DNA of 64,000 bases from Anodontia alba (GCA_964016985.1 OZ024831.1:27571631-27635630), one strand, 5' to 3'. Positions 11,225-22,941 are shown, numbered from the stretch's first letter. Program-made: numbers and translations. The notes: generated from the sequence alone by a model not told the origin.

Positions 11225-11445
11225 TCAAGCGAAAATGGACCTTCGGAGCATGCAAGGACAGCGAAAGCTCAGATCAGACTGCCCAGATGCGCAGTCTGAT
11301 CTGGGCTTTCGTTGTCCACTGCCAGACACAGTGGCTACAATAGAATGTAACAATGGAGAGCAAAGGCCCGGATGAGAGGCTTGCGCATGCGCAGGATGAT
11401 CAGAACGCACATTTTGAGCATGCTCGAAGGCACGTTTTCTCTTGA
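11225..11445 (+). mobile_element. Family C2 MITE
   Basis: A hairpin around CAGACTGCCCAGATGCGCAG lies within GGACAGCGAAAGC / GCTTTCGTTGTCC arms. It is followed by the family's right half, with AACAATGGAGAGCAAAGGCC and the end GAAGGCACGTTTTCTC. Confidence 0.65.
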
Positions 11446-12036
11446 CGCTTTGATGATCTTAGTTTCATTTCTAGATTCGACTGTGCATAACAAGTTCTAC
11501 CTAGCCGTATGCTCTATTGTAATAGGCAAATTATTTGATGGTTTACGAGCAGAACACCCAAAGACCTGGGACCACACAATTAGTGAATGTTGGGTGGATG
11601 GCACACACTTGTGTGATGATTTTACAATGCTAGACATATCTCGACACAAACAAATATATAGTTAGTAAATAATAATATAACATTTTCTGTTTATTTGTTC
11701 ATTAACCCAAGAAATGGACATCTTGCGATAAGGTAGAAACGTTTTCTTTTTGTTCTTTCTTTCCGTTTTTTTTTTTTTTTTCATTTAATTGATCTACACG
11801 ATTCTTAGATGATTTCTGTAGCGAATTATAAGCTTTACATTGTAAATAAGATCACCTTCCATATCAATGGACAGGGGAGTTTTTATTATTATTTATTATT
11901 ACTTCTCGTATCCTTTTATATTATTTATTTTCCTGGCTGATACAAATATTAATATTTAGGAACAAAGTGAAAGTAACTTCATGCTAACGAACTGAGTCAT
12001 CCTTTTCATCAAACATTTTAGGCAAATCATTTATTC
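11446..12036. other. no gene or MITE recognised
   Basis: AT-rich with T runs near 11770. A 97-codon open frame (11372-11665) starts inside the preceding MITE and is not convincing. Confidence 0.45.
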
Positions 12037-12110
12037 AAAAAAAAAAAAGAAATAAAATAAAAAAAAATAAATAAATAAATAAAATAAAAAATAAATAAAA
12101 TAAAATAAAT
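12037..12110. repeat. (AAAT)n-rich run
   Basis: A-rich tract grading into AAAT and AAAAT units. Confidence 0.85.
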
Positions 12111-12255
12111 TGATATATTGGTCAGTAGCGTTTGGGACTACCTGTGTGCAAGATAATATGAAAAGTTTAATGAACAATTCTTTTTTCTTAACTGAAGCTA
12201 GAATTTTTGTTTATCTAGTAATATAAACAGGACATTAAGGATACTGTCCTCAGAT

Positions 12256-12455
12256 TTAACCCATATTTGCCCAGTGACAAACAGTGTAAACCCAACTCAG
12301 ACGCCACAGAAAGTGGCGTCTGATCAGGGTCTACACTGTTTGCATTAAATACAGGGATTTCTATAAAACATGGTAATAATAAAAACTAACTAGGCAGCCC
12401 TTCTATCTTTTAATACGGACCTGTCCAAAGATTTGAGGTAGAAGAGTCATAAGAG
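12256..12455. mobile_element. Family B1 MITE (TTAA target)
   Basis: Left end TTAACCCATATTTGCCCAG. The core CAGACGCCAC...GTGGCGTCTGATC sits within ACAAACAGTGTAAACCC / GGGTCTACACTGTTTGC arms. The right end has decayed near AGAAGAGTCATAAG. Confidence 0.7.
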
Positions 12456-12577
12456 CTATTATGGAATGCTGCAGAGCTCCGTAATGAATTTTTTCCAGGA
12501 ATGTTTACATAATCTTAAGGATATGTTGTGAAAGATAATAATAATAATGATAATAATGACCCACAACATCAGAAAAC

Positions 12578-12760
12578 GTACCTTCAAACATAGGCACCAA
12601 GTGAAGATTTAGTGAAGACTTAGATAAGCCTGATCAGAATCGTCAATTTTGAATAGCCATGGCTGCAAAGTTTCTTCATGCGGACATCGAAGATTCTGAT
12701 CACACTGCGCGGATGCGCAGGCTTATTTGCGTCTTCGTTGAACGTACATGTTAGAAGGTA
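12578..12760. mobile_element. Family C MITE
   Basis: GTACCTTCAAACATAGGC starts it and CGTACATGTTAGAAGGTA ends it. The second hairpin around CACTGCGCGGATGCGCAGG is intact and the first has decayed. The spacer GCTGCAAAGTTTCTTCATGC matches other copies. Confidence 0.65.
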
Positions 12761-12781
12761 AGTTTTCTCACGTTGCAGCTT

Positions 12782-12806
12782 ATAATAATAATAATAATAA
12801 TAATAA
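12782..12806. repeat. (TAA)8 microsatellite
   Basis: ATA/TAA run about 20 bases beyond the end of a family C copy. Confidence 0.85.
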
Positions 12807-12927
12807 GACAAGTATAAAATGATTTTTCTGTAACATTTTAGGCTTATTGAATTCCATATAATTTGATTCAATCAATCATCATATTACTCGCTAATTGGAT
12901 AATTTATTATTGGAGCCGCCCTCACCA

Positions 12928-13037
12928 TGATAAAATGTACCTTATGGCATGTGCTCGCCGCCTAGCGAAGAGCATAGTCAGACCGTGGATGCACAGGCTG
13001 ATCTGAGGCGTTGCTGGGCAAGGTACATTTTCTCAGG
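12928..13037. mobile_element. Family C MITE, single-hairpin form
   Basis: AAATGTACCTTATGGCATGTG starts and GGCAAGGTACATTTTCTCA ends this 110-bp copy. It has both family termini but only one hairpin, so about half of the full-length element is missing. Confidence 0.6.
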
Positions 13038-13085
13038 TTGAGGCATAACTTTACCGAGCTTTTTTTGTACATAGGAAAGACAATC

Positions 13086-13306
13086 TACAGTGAAACCTGT
13101 GAAAGAGCGCCACCTTTGAAACTGACTTTAAATAGTGATTATGTGGAAAAGGTGTCTCTTATAAAGGTACATGTCATGTAATTTTGCTAGCAAAATAACA
13201 TGACATGTACCTTTATAAGACAGCCACCTTTCCACATCAACCACCTTTCCACATCAACCATTAAAGTCAATCTCAAAGGTGGCTTTCTTACACAGGTTTC
13301 ACTGTA
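13086..13306. mobile_element. Family J MITE (TA target)
   Basis: TA + CAGTGAAACCTGTG and its complement CACAGGTTTCACTG + TA bound the copy. The middle is a second inverted repeat, TAAAGGTACATGTCATGTAA against the mirrored ACATGACATGTACCTTTATA. TA flanks and CAGT ends fit a Tc1/mariner-class MITE. ACCTTTCCACATCAACC is duplicated in tandem in the right arm. Confidence 0.75.
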
Positions 13307-13354
13307 CATGCCTTTGTTTTATCACCATGCACGTACTTGTGGAATGACCGGACC

Positions 13355-13445
13355 TTGGAACAACACAGAGAACCTCGAGTCCTGGTATGACTGTGCGGAT
13401 GCACAGTCTGATATTGGGCTTCGCTTTTCGAATATGATTTCAGCG
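13355..13445. mobile_element. Family C fragment
   Basis: A single hairpin around GACTGTGCGGATGCACAGTC with GAGTCC and GGGCTTCGC flanks. No termini remain. Confidence 0.45.
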
Positions 13446-13655
13446 CCGTATTTACGCGGGGAGACTTATGAACTTGTTGACCTCAACATTTTACTTTATA
13501 CTCGGGTCACCTTTGTAGATTTCCGCTTTACCCTGAAGGATACAAAGTTTGAAAATTAACCTTTACATAGTGACCAGGTAGTACTTAGTATGTATATTTG
13601 TGACGAAGACATATTTGTGACGAAGACACGATCTACACCTGAAACGAATATAATT

Positions 13656-13743
13656 ACAAATTTTAACATTTATAAAAATCAGTAAAGCGACTACCAACTA
13701 CAGTTGGTAGTCGCTTTACTGAATTTTATAAATGTTAAAATTC
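13656..13743. repeat. near-perfect 86-bp hairpin
   Basis: AAATTTTAACATTTATAAAA then CAGTAAAGCGACTACCAACT, two unpaired bases, then the full complement. The arms are about 42 bases with only one or two mismatches. It belongs to none of the other families by its ends. A tandem pair of ATATTTGTGACGAAGAC lies just upstream. Confidence 0.8.
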
Positions 13744-13929
13744 TGTAGTTTCTGGGGGAAATTTCAGCCTTTTATCATGCATCCAATGAAAACATTCAGC
13801 AACAGTGTCGTTATCAGCGAGCATATACGATGAGACATACATACACCATTTTCAAGAACAATTAAGGCCGTTTCGTCATCATTAAATTGCATAAGGGGGC
13901 TGAATACACTTTATATATGTGGCACCGTT

Positions 13930-14035
13930 TTCGCTAAGGTAGACAACTTTTGTGACTTCTTGTTTGTATACTACACACCAAGTCCCTTTTACAAAGGACG
14001 AAAACAATTTGACAAAGTTGTCTCCCTCGAAACCA
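13930..14035 (-). mobile_element. Family E, half copy
   Basis: Reverse-oriented 3' part with GACAACTTTTGTGACTTCTTG, ACACCAAGTCCCTTTTAC and GACAAAGTTGTCTCCCTC. The central GGAAAGAATTTGC stem is missing. Confidence 0.5.
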
Positions 14036-14205
14036 GACTCATCTGTACAATTTTCCTTTCAGAACTACGATAAGTACAAGGAGACCTTTACGGCCACCAT
14101 ACGGCACTTAACATCAGCTGCAGTGAAGTTAAATGACTTTGTTATATGGTTCCTCTTGATAACAAAGAGCAACCCATCAACATCCTTTAACTTGGAAAGA
14201 AGGAA

Positions 14206-14210
14206 AACAC

Positions 14211-14241
<31 letters not shown>

Positions 14242-14242
14242 G
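14206..14242. repeat. (CA)n microsatellite
   Basis: CA run with one CG interruption, read as His-Thr in the open frame that crosses it. Confidence 0.9.
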
Positions 14243-14528
14243 ACAGAGCCTTAAAATGGCAGTAATATAGTTGCAGGGCTGCATACGGCCAGCTCAAGCT
14301 AAATTCGATTTTTCAAGGCCAATATTTATGTTTTACTGAATCGTAAACGCGTAAGTCACGGACTGGGCATGTTCGAACAGATTCTGTCAAATAGTTGATT
14401 GTATGAACACAAAATGGCCACTCAATATGCTATTGTATCCCACAAAAATGCAATTTGTATGTAAATTGGGTGCAATTTGTCCTCAAATTCAGTGCTTTCT
14501 TAGTTCGACCTTTCAACATATCCTGTGA

Positions 14529-14738
14529 TTAATGCTTAGCACCCTGGGTAAAATTTTCAGCAGACGACGTATTGAACTATGTTTTCTTAGTTTTCCTCGA
14601 AACTAAAATTTGACATTTCATGCAAATTGTAATGGAGACAATTTGCATGAAATATCGAATCCTGTTTTCTGGGAAAAATGAGGGACATTTCGTCAATTTG
14701 TCGTCTACTGAATTAGACTAGAGAGGGGTAAAGGTTAA
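14529..14738. mobile_element. Family F MITE (TTAA target)
   Basis: TTAATGCTTAGCACC and GGGGTAAAGGTTAA bound the copy. The core pairs GACATTTCATGCAAATTGT with ACAATTTGCATGAAATATC across a TAATGGAG loop. CAGCAGACGACG faces GTCGTCTACTG. Confidence 0.75.
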
Positions 14739-15104
14739 AGACATCCACGGAAGTCAATAGAGGCATATTTCAATTTAGCAAATGTGTTTTCTGTCGTTGC
14801 GACTCATAAACAACCATACTGGGTCTTATCGCATTACACTGGTTTTCACATTCTTAAATGTTTATTTAAATCTGAAATTATCTATGGCGATATCTGTTAC
14901 AGAGGTGAGCGGGTTGACAACTGAATTTCACACATAGCGCAATGTGTTCTGTACTAGTTTGTGTGGTCCGGCATGTTTTAATAATGGACCATAAGTCACT
15001 TGAAAAGACCATAAGTCACCAGAAATGTGCTGAAACTGCAGCCTGAGATTTGTTTGTATTGTTGATACGCTATGTTTCGGAAATCAACACCATCTAGAAT
15101 AATA

Positions 15105-15335
15105 TAATCTACAAGTTAAGGGCAACTGACACGCTTTCCAAGAATGTAACTAAAATTGTTTTATTCCTCTTCTGTAAAACAGTCTACTCTAAAAGGAAAG
15201 AATTTGCTCCCAATGAGAGTAGACCACCTTTTAGAAGGTGCTTGGTGTGCAAAATAGCTAAACAGGAAGTCACAAAGATTATCTCCCTTATAAAAATGGT
15301 GGAAAATCTACCAAATGTATCCAGTCACGTTAGCA
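15105..15335 (+). mobile_element. Family E MITE
   Basis: GTCTACTCTAAAAGGAAAG and AATTTGCTCCCAATG are followed by a shortened return arm GAGAGTAGACCACC. The right part with GCTAAACAGGAAGTCACAAAG and CCAAATGTATCCAGTCACG is well kept. Confidence 0.7.
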
Positions 15336-15877
15336 TACATTCATACATTCGCTATATACTGCTTGATTTCGGATACAGCAAGGGTACTATGCAGTTGGCA
15401 TAGTATATTGTGGTCGAAATTATAACACAAGTCAGTCATTTTTCATCTGTTAAAAATTATGTAATTATGTAACTGGGAAAAGGGCTTGCATAGTTTATCA
15501 GAAAAATACCTGATGTTTAAAATATTTATGATAAACGTGATAATTTTGACATTGTTAATTTTTCTTTTCTAGGTGATATTCCTAGACCTCCTTCGTACGG
15601 AGTACACGTATCGAGGATCGTAACTCTTCACAAAAGGATATCGATATCATAAGCTCTGTACTCACTTGATAAATATAAAGTTAACTTGAAATCACTTCTG
15701 CAGCAAGGAATGTCGTAACTAAAATTTTTCACGGTGACCAGGTTCTTCATTGCGTTGCTTTTCGTTGGTTGTAACGTATGTATTATCTATCGTAGTATGT
15801 TTTCTCTCCCTCTTGGTGTCATTGGTAGGCAATGTTCTGTGAGTGTGCCTCGTCCTGTACATCTTTTTTTACTTAGT

Positions 15878-16098
15878 TTAACCCATTGATATCGACTGGA
15901 CTCTTCTATCTCTATCCGGTCCGTTCCCAACAGAAAGGTATCTAATTTGTTTTCATTATTATTATATTTTATAAAAATTCCTCTATTTAATGCAAACAGA
16001 GTAGACCCTGATCAGACGCCGCGTTCTGCGGCGTCTGATCTGGGTCTATACTGTTCGCCAATGTCCCTTTTATGGAACACTAGGCATAAATGGGTAAA
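15878..16098. mobile_element. Family B1 MITE (TTAA target)
   Basis: TTAACCCATTGATATCG starts the copy and GCATAAATGGGTAAA ends it. The core GACGCCGCGTTCTGCGGCGTC is a strong stem within GAGTAGACCCTGATC / GATCTGGGTCTATACTG arms. Confidence 0.75.
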
Positions 16099-16547
16099 TG
16101 ATTATGAATCACTGAATCAAAGATTGTTTAAAACCACTACGTGGAATTGTAACCAAACAGCTCAACTTCGTAGAATACATAGAAATGCGATACAACCGTT
16201 TATAATGGTAAAAATTGGTATAATTGTCCTTGATTCAGTGCTTTAACCTGGCAGTGAATCAACCTCACCTAAAAAGTCCTTAAGTTTGTCTATACACCAA
16301 AACTAGTACAGAAGATGCCCAAACTAAGTATACCCACATTAAAAGGAAGTTTAGAATAATTTTAATTGGAGAATTGACTAATTGACTTCTGACCGGCAGG
16401 TTTAACACACACACACAGTCTTAAGGTACTGTAGTTAAAATTTATAGACTACTTAAGGTAGCTGGATACCGCTCGTATTTTCTCCGATTTTGTAAAAAGG
16501 AGACTATTTATTGATTTCCGGGTTCTTTTCCTACTCACCAAGACCTT

Positions 16548-16775
16548 CATCACGAAAACACACCTATATAATTTTGACCCCTTCAACCCCACTTTATGTA
16601 GTAAAACTGGGGTTGACAGGGGTATACATTATTTTTCTTATTTCTGTTCAAAACATAGATTGTGGGTACTCGTTAGAACCGCCTCGCCGAAAAATATCAG
16701 GGCTTTTTATCTGAAAATTTTTAGTTTTTGGAGGTGAAACTTTCTGTATATGTGAATAGGCGTGTTTTCGTAATG
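16548..16775 (-). mobile_element. Family A MITE, hairpin deleted
   Basis: CATCACGAAAACACACC to GGCGTGTTTTCGTAATG. One arm of the central hairpin is missing after GAACCGCCTCGCCGA, giving 228 bp instead of about 275. Confidence 0.85.
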
Positions 16776-16785
16776 CTGAAAAAGT

Positions 16786-16964
16786 GAACAGTCAAACCTT
16801 CGTTGTGAAAGCACCTAAGGATATGCCAAAATGTGGTTGCCCAAGCCTGACAGGTGCTTGCTTAATACAGGTACATTACACTGTTTCCTTTTGTGACCTG
16901 ATAATCTGGCCTTGAAATTTAGATGGCTGCTTAATACAGGCGGCCTTCAAGACAGGTTTGAATG
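16786..16964. mobile_element. Family J-like MITE, decayed
   Basis: ACAGTCAAACCTTCG at the left and GACAGGTTTGAATGTA at the right form imperfect inverted ends with CAGT-like tips. GCTTGCTTAATACAGG and GCTGCTTAATACAGGC repeat inside. It follows the family A copy by 10 bases. Confidence 0.45.
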
Positions 16965-17651
16965 TATTCTCTCAAAGGAGGCAGTTCGTTTGTTTTAGAG
17001 TGTACCCCTTTTCAGAACGGAGACAAACAAGGTTTATAGATGACCTCGCGAATGTATTTCAAGATCAGACTAGTAATTTTAGAATCCCTTATCTTCAACT
17101 TTCCCCGTCCTTTTTGATCGTATTACTAGCCGTCGTTCCTTTTCGCACAATACATATAGCCGTGGTTTCGATGCTTTTAAGACTAACAAAGCTGTACTAA
17201 ATGCGTGAGATACCGTAACAAATAACTGTTAATACCATTCTTCTACGATTTTGCAGATGTATGTCATTCAAGGTATGGTCTATACTTTATGTTATAACTT
17301 TTGCCTTAGGATGCAAATTTAATGATGTGTGGTTATTTTAATTTCCTATTCACTTTATTAGTTAAAGCAAAACAATACTCCTTTGACACCTGGTTGTATA
17401 CTTGAGGCCAAACTAACATTTTGAAATAGATATATGTGATTTGGTTAGTATCGCCTTATACAGAGATCATTCTGTAATCGATGTAAACAAAGTCAACACA
17501 AATATAATGTGTAAATGTACAAATAAGAAAAATGGTATTATTTCTGGACTTTTTGAGAAACTGGGGTTAATATTTTACAGATGTGCTTGAAGTTTCGATG
17601 CGTCTGTAAGGAAATGAGCAGGCAATCCCAGCTAGTGTTGACACTTTTCTA

Positions 17652-17738
17652 TCCCAGCAGGCACATTACATTGAATCAACGTAACAGCAAGCACACATCG
17701 TTTATCCAATGTCCAAGACGTTCTGTGCCTGCTTGGGC
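17652..17738. mobile_element. short MITE, CCCAGCAGGCACA ends
   Basis: TCCCAGCAGGCACATTACATT faces TGTGCCTGCTTGGG. The inside has the ATTGAATCAACGTAAC wording seen in widespread metazoan palindromic repeats with CCCAGCAGGCACA ends. 87 bp, with no coding capacity. Confidence 0.6.
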
Positions 17739-17939
17739 TGGATTGGTGCAACGTAGACGATTCTGATGCAGCGCTTATTTAATGTCAAGAGGAAGGGACA
17801 ATTATGAAGTAAAACGGTATGAAGATACTTAGGAGAAGAGAAGCCACAATCACGAAACATTCCAAGGCACCGGATAAGTAGACTTCTGGCCAGATTTGAC
17901 CCTACTCCCCAATCTTGGGAAATTTCGCAGGCATATTCT

Positions 17940-20240
17940 ATTCCAAGGATAGTTATTTTCTGCATCGAATAAAAGTTGTTTGCAGTTTGTACCTGGTGGT
18001 GTAAAGTAGTAACAGTTTGTTAAATACGTTACCTGTCACCAGTTTTACATAATTTTATTCATTTGCTAAAATACCACGCATATTTATTCATATTTATTCA
18101 ACAAGGCTATTTTTCAATCATTATATATCATATCTGAACCAAACCATGCACTAAAAATGAAACGGGGTTATTTTGGTTTAGCTGAGCAATTTTAGAAAAC
18201 ATCCATAACAAAAAAAGTTAAACATGCAAAATAAAGGAGCGGTTGTGCTGCACAGAGAACGCGATGGTTCGTATGTATATATGTATAACACGCAAACATG
18301 CATATAATTGTATTATTATACAGAACTATGAGCAAATAACTGCTGCAGGGTTTGTTGGCTTATTCGAACAATTCTTGGTAACCATTACGAAAACAAGCCT
18401 ATTCAAATATACTAAAAACTTCATCACCCAAAAAATGAAAATTTTCAGATAAAAAATCTGATATTTTTCATATTTCTGCTCAAAACATAGATTGTGGGTA
18501 CTCGTTAGAACTGCCTCGGTGAGGCGGTTCTAACAATTACCCACAATCTATGTTTTGAGCAGAAATAATAAAAAATGTATACCCCTGTAAACCCCACTTT
18601 TACCATATGAAATTGGGGTTTAAGGGGGTCAGTATTATATAGGTATGTTTTCGTGATGATACTAATAAAGAAATTTGGTAGTGCAGTTAAGCTACCGATA
18701 AGAAAAAAAAAATATCAAGAAGTCTTCATGATATTTAACCTGAAAATACTACTAACATATTGTATATTAAACATTTAGCTTTAACATATCAGATTAACTG
18801 AACTGTCACTGTGTATTTGTTGCTGTAATAATGTAACAGGAGATTAAATTATTCTCCTGTAACTAACTAATGTGACATACCAGTTTATTTTTCTAGGAAT
18901 TCATCATAACGTACGGATTTCGACAAAACTTACGATCAATTCTGCTCAAATATTCGATGCATTTCCCATTTACATTTCCTTGTCCTCATATCAGGCAGGC
19001 GTTTCAAAATGACTGCAGTACTGCTGATCAATCCGTTTCCCTGAATGCAATAATCAGCATTTCAGTACTTAAAGATTGTTTATGGGAGTATACTTAGTAA
19101 TGCCACGTGACACTATTTCACACATGAAATTTGTCTTTAAAGTGTTTCGTCATAGGGAATGACTGAACCAAACATTTCTTTTATGGAATTTAGCAATATG
19201 CCAATAAAAGAAAATCACAGTAAACCTTTTCTATATTTGTTACATATGTTACTTATAGCAAAGATAACGCAGGATGATTTAAACTTAAATCTGTTCAATA
19301 AATAACTCATTCCAAAAAGATCATAAAACATTTTTTTTGTTTTTCAATTTGTTTTGTACGGTTTTATATAAAACAATGCTAAATTTTCCATTACGAGACT
19401 GTTTGGCATATTTTTTATGGATGTTACAATGCGTCATTGGTACTCTACCGAGATAAATAAATGATAAAACTGCTTGATATTGTATCCAAGAACAATAATT
19501 ATTTGAAATGGCACATTTTGTATGTTTTCCTCCCACATATACGCCTAAAACGAAGATAAAGATGCCGATTAAATTTTGTAACATACGTTAACTCGTGTTA
19601 GACGTTTGTTTAAAATGAAAAGCGGAAACAATATTTGATTTTTTTTTCCATTCCGGGTGCAGTCAGAAATTAATGCAAAACGAAATGGCTATGAATAATT
19701 TATAAGCAATTCGAAATGAAAAAAATCTCGTCTTTGTTGTTTTTAACTGGGTGATTATTTGATTAACAGATTGTTACTGCTAATTGGATTATAAAATTTA
19801 TTTTCTCTGAAAGAACATTGAAAAAAACTATAAACTGCAATTTCATTGAATTGTAAATGCTAACCAAAGAAGGCTTAAAATCCGATGATGTTGAGTAATT
19901 TTGCAACTTTTTGAGAAAGCTTTTATTCGATAATGTCTGTTACATTGTAGAAAACCGAGGGGTTTGCAATCCAGAGACTGTCTGTTTGAGCTTGCATACT
20001 TACCGTTCGGAAAATATGCATATTTATTGCATTTGAATAAGATAATTGCTTTTTCTTGCGTCACAAATTATTATTATTTCATTGAATTTAGTGGGGTAAC
20101 ATACGTATAAGACTGTTACACACACGGGCTACCGGATACAGGGTGCAAAAAGCTTTTGGGTTACACAATAAGCAGGCTCTAAGATATGCCATATCTGCAA
20201 ACTTCACTAGGGTAGGGGATGTAATCGCTATCTGACTAGG
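17940..20240. repeat. tandem duplication, unit 1
   Basis: Aligns by eye with the following unit at many anchors, including CATCGAATAAAAGTTG, ACGTTACCTGTCACC, AATTATATATCATATCT-like stretches, GACTGCAGTACTGCTGA and CTAATTGGATTATAAAAT. The unit is about 2.0 kb once the family A insertion at 18,383 is removed. It is AT-rich with no open frame above 90 codons. No gene is recognised. Confidence 0.75.
18383..18658 (+). mobile_element. Family A MITE inside duplication unit 1
   Basis: CATTACGAAAACAAGCC to GTATGTTTTCGTGATG, with a nearly complete central hairpin. The matching place in unit 2 (about 20,712) lacks it, so the insertion is either younger than the duplication or was lost from unit 2. Comparison gives GGTAAC + element + ATAC against GGTAGC + ATAC, with no target duplication visible. 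Confidence 0.9.
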
Positions 20241-22345
20241 AATGACATCTGGCCAAGGAATTTAGCAGACGTAGTCTAACTCAAATATCAGTCTTTTCTA
20301 CATCGAATAAAAGTTGTGCATACTTTGTACTGGTGGCGTAATGTAGTAACACGTTTGATAAACACGTTACCTGTCACCATTTTTACGTAATTCTTTTTGT
20401 GTGCTAAAATACCAAACTAATTTATTCAACAATGCTATTTTTCAACAATTATATATCATATCTTAACCAAACAATGAACCAAAAGTAAAATGTGGTTACT
20501 TTTGGTTAAGCTGAACAGTTTCAGGTTACACAGGTAACAAAATGGTTCAAAATGCACAAGTAAGTAACATTTTCCTGAAAAGTACACACTGGTGCGTATG
20601 TCTATTAGTCTGTCTAAAACGTAAGCATGCATATAATTGTCAAAATATATAGAACTATGAGAAAATAATTGTTGTAGGGTTTTTGTTGCATATTTTAACA
20701 ATTTTGGGTAGCATACGTAACACAAATGAGTTTCAAAGAAATTGGCACTGTTAAGCTGTTAAGCTACCAATAAGAAAAATGTATCAAGAAGTGTTTAACA
20801 TGCTTTATCTTGAAACATCACTAACATGTCCTATATTTAACGATTACCTACAACACATCAAATAGAATAAAAATCTCTGTGTATTTGTTGCTAACAATGT
20901 AACAAAGGTTTAAATTACTCTAATGGTACCAATGTGACATATTAGACAACTTTATTTTTCCAGGACTTCGTCATAAAGTACGGATTTCGACAAAACAGAT
21001 GATCAAATCTATTTTAAATATTGCACGTATTTTATGTTTCCCACTTCCTATTTCTTGTCCTTTAATCAGGCAGACATTTCCAAATGACTGCAGTACTGCT
21101 GACGGAGTCATTTCCTAAATGTACTAATCAGCATTTTCAATACTTAACTATTGTTTATGGGAATATGTTAAGTAATGCGTGTCACGCACGTAACACTGTT
21201 CCACGTATGAAATTTTGTCATTGAACAGTTTTGTCATAAGTGATGACTGAACAAAACATTTCTTTATATAATTAAGCAATATGTCAATAAAACGAAATCA
21301 CTGTAACAAGTGTTATATTTGTAATATATGTTACATATTGCAAATATGATGCTGGAAGATTTAAACTTAATTCTGTTCAATAAATAACTTATTCCAAAAA
21401 GGTTATTTTTTTTTGTTTGTTTTGTACTTACGGTTTTATATATATACTTTGCGAAATAATCTATTTCGAGGTTGTTTGGCATGTTTTGTATGTATGTATG
21501 TTACAACGCATCGAAATGTTTAAAAAGTAAAAATGCTTGACGTTGTAGACAAGAGCAATAATTTCATTTAAAATAACATGCTGTTGCATATTTTCCTCAG
21601 ACATATACATGTAAAAACGAGATATAGAGGTCGATTGTTTGTTTTGTTACGTACGTTACCTTGTGTAAGACGTTTTCTAAAGTACGCAAACAATATTTGA
21701 ATTTATGCCATTTTGCATTCCGGTCATATGTACAGGTGCAGACAGAAAAAAAAAGCGAAACAAGATGGCTATGATGGATTTATAAACAATTCTGTTATGA
21801 AAACAGCTTCTTGTCTCTGTTGTTTAAAATCGGGTGTTAACTTCATTAACAGAATATAACAGCCATACTAAAGCAAATTGGATTATAAAATTTATTTTAT
21901 CTAAAAACACATGAACAAGTCTTAAAACCGCAATTACATTGAATTTAAATGCCGTCAAGAAAAAGGCTTAAACTCTTATGATGTAGTATAATTTTGCAAT
22001 TTGGAAGAAAATCTTTATTTGGTAACGTCTGTTACCTTCTGGGAGATCAGAGTTTGCCATTCAAAGATTGTCTGTTTAAGCTGATATACGAAGCTTTCAG
22101 ATCATATGCACACTTATTTAATTTGAGTAGGATAAATGCTTCTTCTTAGGTCAAAACCTACGACTTTTCTTTCATTGAATTCAGTTTTGGTAGCGTAAAT
22201 AACAGACTGTTACACACAGGGAGGCCATCAAATACAGAATAAAACAACCTTTTTTTTTAAAAAAAAACAGTAAGCATTGCTCTTTAAGATAGGATTTGGC
22301 TGCAAAATCCACCAGGGTTATGGAGGTGATTGCTATCTGGCCAGG
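20241..22345. repeat. tandem duplication, unit 2
   Basis: Starts after GTAATCGCTATCTGACTAGG and ends at the similar GTGATTGCTATCTGGCCAGG, the two right-hand unit boundaries. Substitutions and small indels against unit 1 are frequent, so the duplication is not recent. Both units contain many GTTAC / GTAAC words. No gene is recognised. Confidence 0.75.
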
Positions 22346-22709
22346 ACTCTAGTGTTTCATAACATAGTGACTACATAAAACATTACTGCCTCGACGTCAG
22401 AACGAATACACGAAGTTGAAGCAAACCAGAAGTACCGCCTTCTAATGGTCAACGACAAGAAACAAATAAGCTTTAGTGTTAGGGAAGAGGAATGTTTAGT
22501 ATGTGAGGGGAGGGGGAGGTTGTTTGAGTACTCAATATCGCTCTTTTTCAAGATGCTATTATAGTTACGCATAGCTGAATAAAACCAGTATTGCTGTAGA
22601 CCTCTTGTTCCTTCTTCAGATCACCACCGAGTCATTTTCTTTGTTGCGTTGCGGTGAACTGTGTTTTTTCTGTGATTTTCAACGATAAATTAGAGAAGCC
22701 ATCATGGAC

Positions 22710-22941
22710 AAAGGTTATAAAACTTTTTTCGTGCTCAACTCAGCTGAGCTTGAAATTTGTCCTGCTAATAAACCACAAATTACTAACAAATGCAATTTTT
22801 TTCTTGCTAAACATAACTGAGCATAAAATTTTCTCTGCTGATAAATATGAAAATGCCAACTATTGTTGGCATTTTTATATTTATTAGCAGAGAAAATTTC
22901 ATGCTCAGCTGAATTGAGCATGAAAAAAGTTTTATAACCTT
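22710..22941. mobile_element. long palindrome, AAGGTTATAAAAC ends
   Basis: Nearly the whole 232 bp is one inverted repeat. AAGGTTATAAAACTTTTTTC, GCTCAACTCAGCTGAGC and GCTAATAAA appear on both arms, with a centre at ATGCCAACTATTGTTGGCAT. The left arm carries extra sequence near 22,790. Foldback-type MITE; the superfamily is not clear. Confidence 0.7.

Noticed and set aside
17240..17285. 16-nt micro-exon between TTTTGCAG and GTATGG
   Set aside because: Such short matches to splice consensus are expected by chance and nothing else supports it.
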